NCBI GenBank assembly: GCA_027596945.1
Contig: JADGJH010000010.1
Coordinates: 35,924-47,059, forward strand
Direction of reading: 5' to 3'
Length of the DNA stretch: 11,136 bases
From: Physocladia obscura
Lineage: Eukaryota > Chytridiomycota > Chytridiomycetes > Chytridiales > Chytriomycetaceae
Positions 7,550 through 11,136 of the stretch are shown in pieces (within the stretch, counting starts at the first letter, position 1; the number at the start of each line of letters is the position of its first letter). The notes beneath the pieces are model-generated. The model worked only from the letters and a program-made list of their open reading frames with translations. It had not been told where the DNA came from and did no database searches. The translations under genes and the position numbers were made by a program.

Positions 7550-9910
7550 CTATGGCTGGCTTGAGTTCTTAAAATCTGAGACGGTTTCCCAAATTTGTAT
7601 TGCGTCGCAAAACGCAACATTAGTTAATGGTCTCTGTACGTGTGCATTCATCCAAGTAGATTGATTAATGAATGCTGGAATTTCCGGCTCGAAATTCACG
7701 CTTACATGTTGCCGAATACAATCAGCATTTGATTTTTCATGTTTAAAACTGCTAACGCTAGTCGTTTCAATTCTGCCAAATTCCTGCAAAGTAATAATTT
7801 TTTTCTGAAGAGGACTTGGAGAAATAGGCTTTTTGGTTAATGATGATGGTTGTTGTTGAGGAGCAGCGGTATTGTTTTTAACTGCCCAGCTATTACGCAA
7901 TTGAGACTGAGGAATTGTTGTGGACGATGATGAGGGTCGTTTGGGAGTAACGACGACGACTGGGATGGCAGTTGAAATTTCAGAAGTGACAGTCGCATTT
8001 ATATGCCTTGTGGTCAATTGCTCTTTTCCCAACGATTTTCCAATACCACTATCGCTACCACTGCCATTCTCAATTTCTACGTCATTTTTAGATGATAGAT
8101 GTGCAATTGATCGTTGAGTGGCTTCACCAAAGGAAACACCATTATGTAAAGTAACAGCTGATGACACTCTCCGTCCCTTCAAACCACCACTAACGCTATT
8201 GCCGCCAAACGTATTAGATCCATCCATCATTCCAGAATTAACTCGTCTCATTGGCGTTCCCGTAACATCATCATCTTCTGCAGTATCTTCTTTCCCTCCT
8301 GTGCTACTCCCACGCGTCGTAAGCTGAATCCACGCGCCAACGTCCGTAACATGCATTCGACCCTCTCGCCATGACGCAGCGCGTCCAATTGTGCCTTTTG
8401 CAACTACAATTGCAGACTCGCTTGAAATTGTGATGGTTGGCACTGCTGGCGGCTGCCGTACAACAATAATATGCCGCGTTTTCGTTGCTGCCGCAGATTC
8501 ATTTTTTTCTACTTTTATCGCCATTGTCGCAACGATAGTACTTTCAGTTTTACTGTTGCTATTCGTGCTTTCAGTCCTGACGTTACTATTGAAAGCGATA
8601 ATTGCACGATGTGGCGGTGGTGGAGGCGGCTCGACGATGTTCATTACGGCGACAGGAATGGTGGCAGAAGTAGAGGCAGTGGCGACTATGGATTGATTTC
8701 GCGAATTTGGTGACGGTGGGTAGCAGAAGCTTGATGCGCGAGAAAGCGTTCGTGGCGGGGACTGGTGTGTATGTAAGTATTCCGATTTTCGGCGGTTTGA
8801 AAGATTTGTTGAACTTTTTGCCGTTTGTGGGAAAGGTTGGAGCAGTGTGACTGTGGCTTCTTGGGATTTTGGTGATGGAGGTGTTGTTGTTACAATTTTT
8901 TGCGCAGGTGGAGGAGACAGTGGACATGATGGTAATGGAGTGTTCGGTGATATATGTGGCGGTACTGGTACTAGTGCAGGTATTGGCATTTGTGGCGGAA
9001 TTGACTCTGACGGTAGTCTTAATGCTTGTGCGATAATTTTCTCCGCTTGATCGTAAAAATCGGCAATCGTCTCCATTTGTAAAACTGGATCAAGTCTTTT
9101 GTTGGTTTTGAATTTTTTGAGCTTTTCTACATCGGCTTCTTTGAGCCGCAGCTGTTTTGCGTTAGCTGTTACAGTTGTCGATGTCATTGCCCAAGTATCA
9201 TATTTTGAGTGCCCGCCAAAATGCACAAGCTTGGGATACTCGTCAACTTGACCGAATTGTATTTCATCATGGACTGGAGTTAAATCGATAATATTAGGGG
9301 GCTTATTGGGTGAAGATGGATTTGGCAACGAATCTGCGTTAAGAACACTAATCTTATCAACGTCTGATTCAAAATAGCTTTGAGGGCAGGAATTGATCAA
9401 TTTTGAAGGAAACACTTGCTTGAATAGAGATTCTTGGGATGTTGTTGATAATTTTACGGAACTGTTGATTTTTTGTATTTTTATTAGCAGACTTCATCAA
9501 GTTATTTGAAAAAATATTCAGACCCAGTGTTTCGATTCTTAAATCTATGAACGGAATATAAAACGGCTTCGTCATCTGGACAGTCCTCGGTTCTGTTATT
9601 AAATCGACATTTCAACTTTGAATTTTCGAGTTTTTGAGGGTGCTAAAATACAAACTCGGTTGGAAATGGATAAAAACACTGTTAAGTGAAAGAAAGAACA
9701 TACAAGAGATTTTGTAACTTTTTTATTGGATAGCCTTGAATGATTTGCTTTGATCTGACCAACAAGTTTAAGCAACACTTCATTCCCGTTTTCGTTGTTG
9801 TTTTTGCAATCATTTCCACCTTTTTGATGACAAGGATAGCTTTCTAGAAAAACTGTATTATTTCGTCGTTGGATTTCCGTCTTTATTTTCTGAGTTTTGC
9901 GTGTCTGCAT
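7550..9910 (-). CDS. Unrecognised, mostly disordered protein (three-exon model, 745 aa)
   Basis: I do not recognise this family. Exon model (minus strand): 9910-9704, 9642-9524, 9461-7550. The last exon has an open frame of more than 630 codons but no ATG before residue 76 of its unspliced reading, so it needs upstream exons. Two introns of 61 nt (GTATGT...TTTTAG) and 62 nt (weak donor GTCTGA...CAACAG) join phase-correct exons and give a continuous sequence with a folded-looking piece, AVLYSVHRFKNRNTG. The first ~250 residues have mixed charged and hydrophobic sequence, including a helical stretch LKEADVEKLKKF and DPVLQMETIADFYDQAEKI. The remainder is rich in Ser, Thr, Pro and Asn and contains basic RRKS and RRVS phosphorylation-type sites and many SP/TP motifs, suggesting a kinase-regulated scaffold (inference). 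No membrane span or catalytic motif is seen. The second donor and the ATG at 9910 are the weakest parts. Confidence 0.6.
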
Positions 9911-9978
9911 TTCATCTATTTCAGGATTTGAGCAACTCAAAAAAAATTTTAAAAAAACGAAAGCAAAAGTCTAGAAAA
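9911..9978. promoter_or_regulatory. 68-bp bidirectional promoter with inverted repeat TTTGAG-CAA-CTCAAA
   Basis: The start codons of two divergent gene models are only 68 bp apart. The gap is A/T-rich (an A-run, TTTT, then another A-run at 9939-9957) and contains a perfect 6-bp inverted repeat with a 3-bp spacer at 9927-9941. If either gene starts further in, the gap is a little wider. Confidence 0.5.
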
Positions 9979-11136
9979 ATGATTGCATCAACGGAAATAT
10001 GCGCAGGTTAGCCGAGCGCGCTATTATTTTCGTTGTGAAAAATTAACGCGACCAATTCTCAGATGTTCCTCCGCTCGAAGATATGTCTACCGAAGTTAAA
10101 TTTCGTTCTGAGCAGCGATCGCAATTCGGTGAACAAACAGATCTATAAAAAATTAATGCTGGTAGATAATTTCTTAACCTCTAATTATTATTTTTTTTTT
10201 GGTCAGAGGTGTTACTTCGTGCAAAAAATAACAAGAAATCGACGACTTCAGCGAATATTACAATAAAAACTTCTTCGGAGTTACTTGCAATCGAGCAAAA
10301 AAAGGAGTCTATTGAGCGTATTGCTGCAGATTTAGATGTAAATGCCGGAAAAGTAGCGATGATACAAAAATCAATGAACCACAAACACCAAAATCCTTCA
10401 ATTAAAATCAACCCACTAGAATCTGGCTCAAATGTAATTTTTGTCCAGTTTATATACTCTTTATTTAATGATGATTTAATTTAAAATTTATTTTTTACAT
10501 TAAGTTTCAGACTTCAACAAAAAGCGAATTTTCTGGGTTAAAAAAAGGATTTCTCGCGTCAAAGACATCGACGAAATCAGTCGAGCTGCGGCAAAACCTT
10601 TCAACGAAAAACAAACCTGTTATTCTCGCAAAAATTGAAACTCTGGCTCCAACAAAAAGCGGTCCAGGCACAAATAGTCTAGTATTTGGACAAGTGCAAG
10701 ATGCAATGAAATCCAAGTTTGAAGGAAGTACAAAAAGTGAGAAAAAGAAGAAAAAAAAAAGTATTTGTATGTTATTTATACAATAATTTTAACCTAGATT
10801 GGATGACACCGGATTTTCTGTCTCGCATTGAAACAAATACAATTCTTGCCCGAGCGTTTGAGGACCCATCATTCCAAAAGGCTGCAATGGAACTGGCACA
10901 GAATCCGCACGCCGCATTCGAAAAGTATTCGAGAGAGAGACCGGATCTGATAATGGCGTTGCGAGAATTTTCAGGATTGCTCGGAACGCAATTTGAGCAA
11001 ATGGCGGATAAAGAAGGAAAAAAGAATGGTGTTGTCATTCCAGAAGATTTGCCAGAAAATGAAAAAGAGATTATTCGGAAAGTACAACAGGATCCTGAAT
11101 TAATGGTGTGTATGTGTGTGTGCGTGTGTATGTGTG
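9979..11136 (+). CDS. STI1-domain protein, 5' part (five exons, 285 residues to the window edge)
   Basis: Function unknown. Exons are 9979-10006, 10063-10128, 10207-10433, 10511-10736 and 10798-11105; introns are 56, 78, 77 and 61 nt and all phases agree. The product begins MIASTEICADVPPLEDM. It then has a Lys/Ser-rich region with a likely helix (SSELLAIEQKKESIERIAAD), a SGLKKGFLASK motif, and LVFGQVQDAMKSKFEGS. Residues about 185-250 (MTPDFLSRIETN..., EDPSF, AQNPH, LREFSGLLG) look like an STI1/DP-type helical domain, the kind that binds clients or chaperones in Hop/Sti1 and ubiquilin-like proteins. At the edge, EKEIIRKVQQDPELM looks like the start of a second such unit. The C terminus is beyond the window. 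The third donor choice (GTGAAC at 10129) and the short first exon are the least certain joins. Confidence 0.7.
11106..11136 (+). repeat. GT-rich microsatellite at the start of an intron, cut by the window edge
   Basis: GTGTGTATGTGTGTG-type repeat begins exactly where the STI1-domain reading frame loses protein character (after DPELM). It supplies several possible donors (GTGTGT at 11106, GTATGT at 11110), so the precise splice site is ambiguous. Confidence 0.75.

Noticed and set aside
9369..9575. A short minus-strand open frame starting at 9575 as the first exon of the disordered-protein gene
   Set aside because: Joining it to the long exon requires a distant acceptor or a 31-nt intron. The alternative frame through the same region (YSVHRFKNRNTG) connects to both neighbours in phase with 61- and 62-nt introns.
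10063..10266. Start of the STI1-domain gene at the ATG at 10063
   Set aside because: That frame gives a basic sequence ending without a domain and needs a later AG as acceptor. The alternative frame through an acceptor at 10062 reads DVPPLEDMSTEVKF and joins the downstream exon in phase from an upstream ATG at 9979.
11106..11136. Reading the GT repeat as coding (Val-Cys-Met-Cys repeats)
   Set aside because: The protein character changes abruptly after DPELM and a GT donor lies exactly at the boundary, so an intron is more likely.

Overview
This is nuclear DNA from a eukaryote, most likely a fungus. Five protein genes are packed closely on both strands. Four are split by very short GT-AG introns, almost all 56-81 nt. 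The coding regions are rich in triplet-repeat tracts (poly-Asn, Gln, Ser, Thr, Gly), and two AATAAA poly(A) signals are visible. A two-domain trehalose-6-phosphate synthase/phosphatase, intron sizes and compactness fit an early-diverging (for example chytrid-like) fungus. The exact lineage is an inference. There are no tRNA, rRNA, CRISPR, transposon or viral features that I can support.

Layout: (1) 33-4127, minus strand: a six-exon gene for a 1196-residue fused trehalose-6-phosphate synthase (GT20) plus trehalose-phosphatase (HAD). Both halves have their key motifs, but the phosphatase half carries two long low-complexity insertions. (2) 4128-4351: a 224-bp divergent promoter region. (3) 4352-6000, plus strand: a two-exon gene for a HERP-like protein of the ER-associated degradation pathway, with an N-terminal ubiquitin-like domain, Gln-rich linker, two membrane spans and an FFASLVP motif. 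(4) 6001-6241: a tail-to-tail 3' region with two opposing poly(A) signals about 50 bp apart. (5) 6242-7189, minus strand: intronless ribosomal stalk protein P0. (6) 7550-9910, minus strand: a 745-residue, mostly disordered protein of unrecognised family, reconstructed here as three exons. (7) 9911-9978: a 68-bp start-to-start divergent promoter with a perfect inverted repeat. (8) 9979 to the window edge, plus strand: the first five exons of a gene for an STI1-domain protein of unknown function, running into a GT-repeat intron at the edge.

The genes do not form an obvious pathway. Trehalose synthesis and HERP/ERAD are both stress-linked in fungi and animals and share a divergent promoter, which is suggestive of co-regulation but not proof. 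The most useful results are the gene models, rebuilt by matching exon phase and protein-family continuity, and a 57-nt frame-preserving intron inside the phosphatase domain. Retention of that intron would insert a hydrophobic segment.
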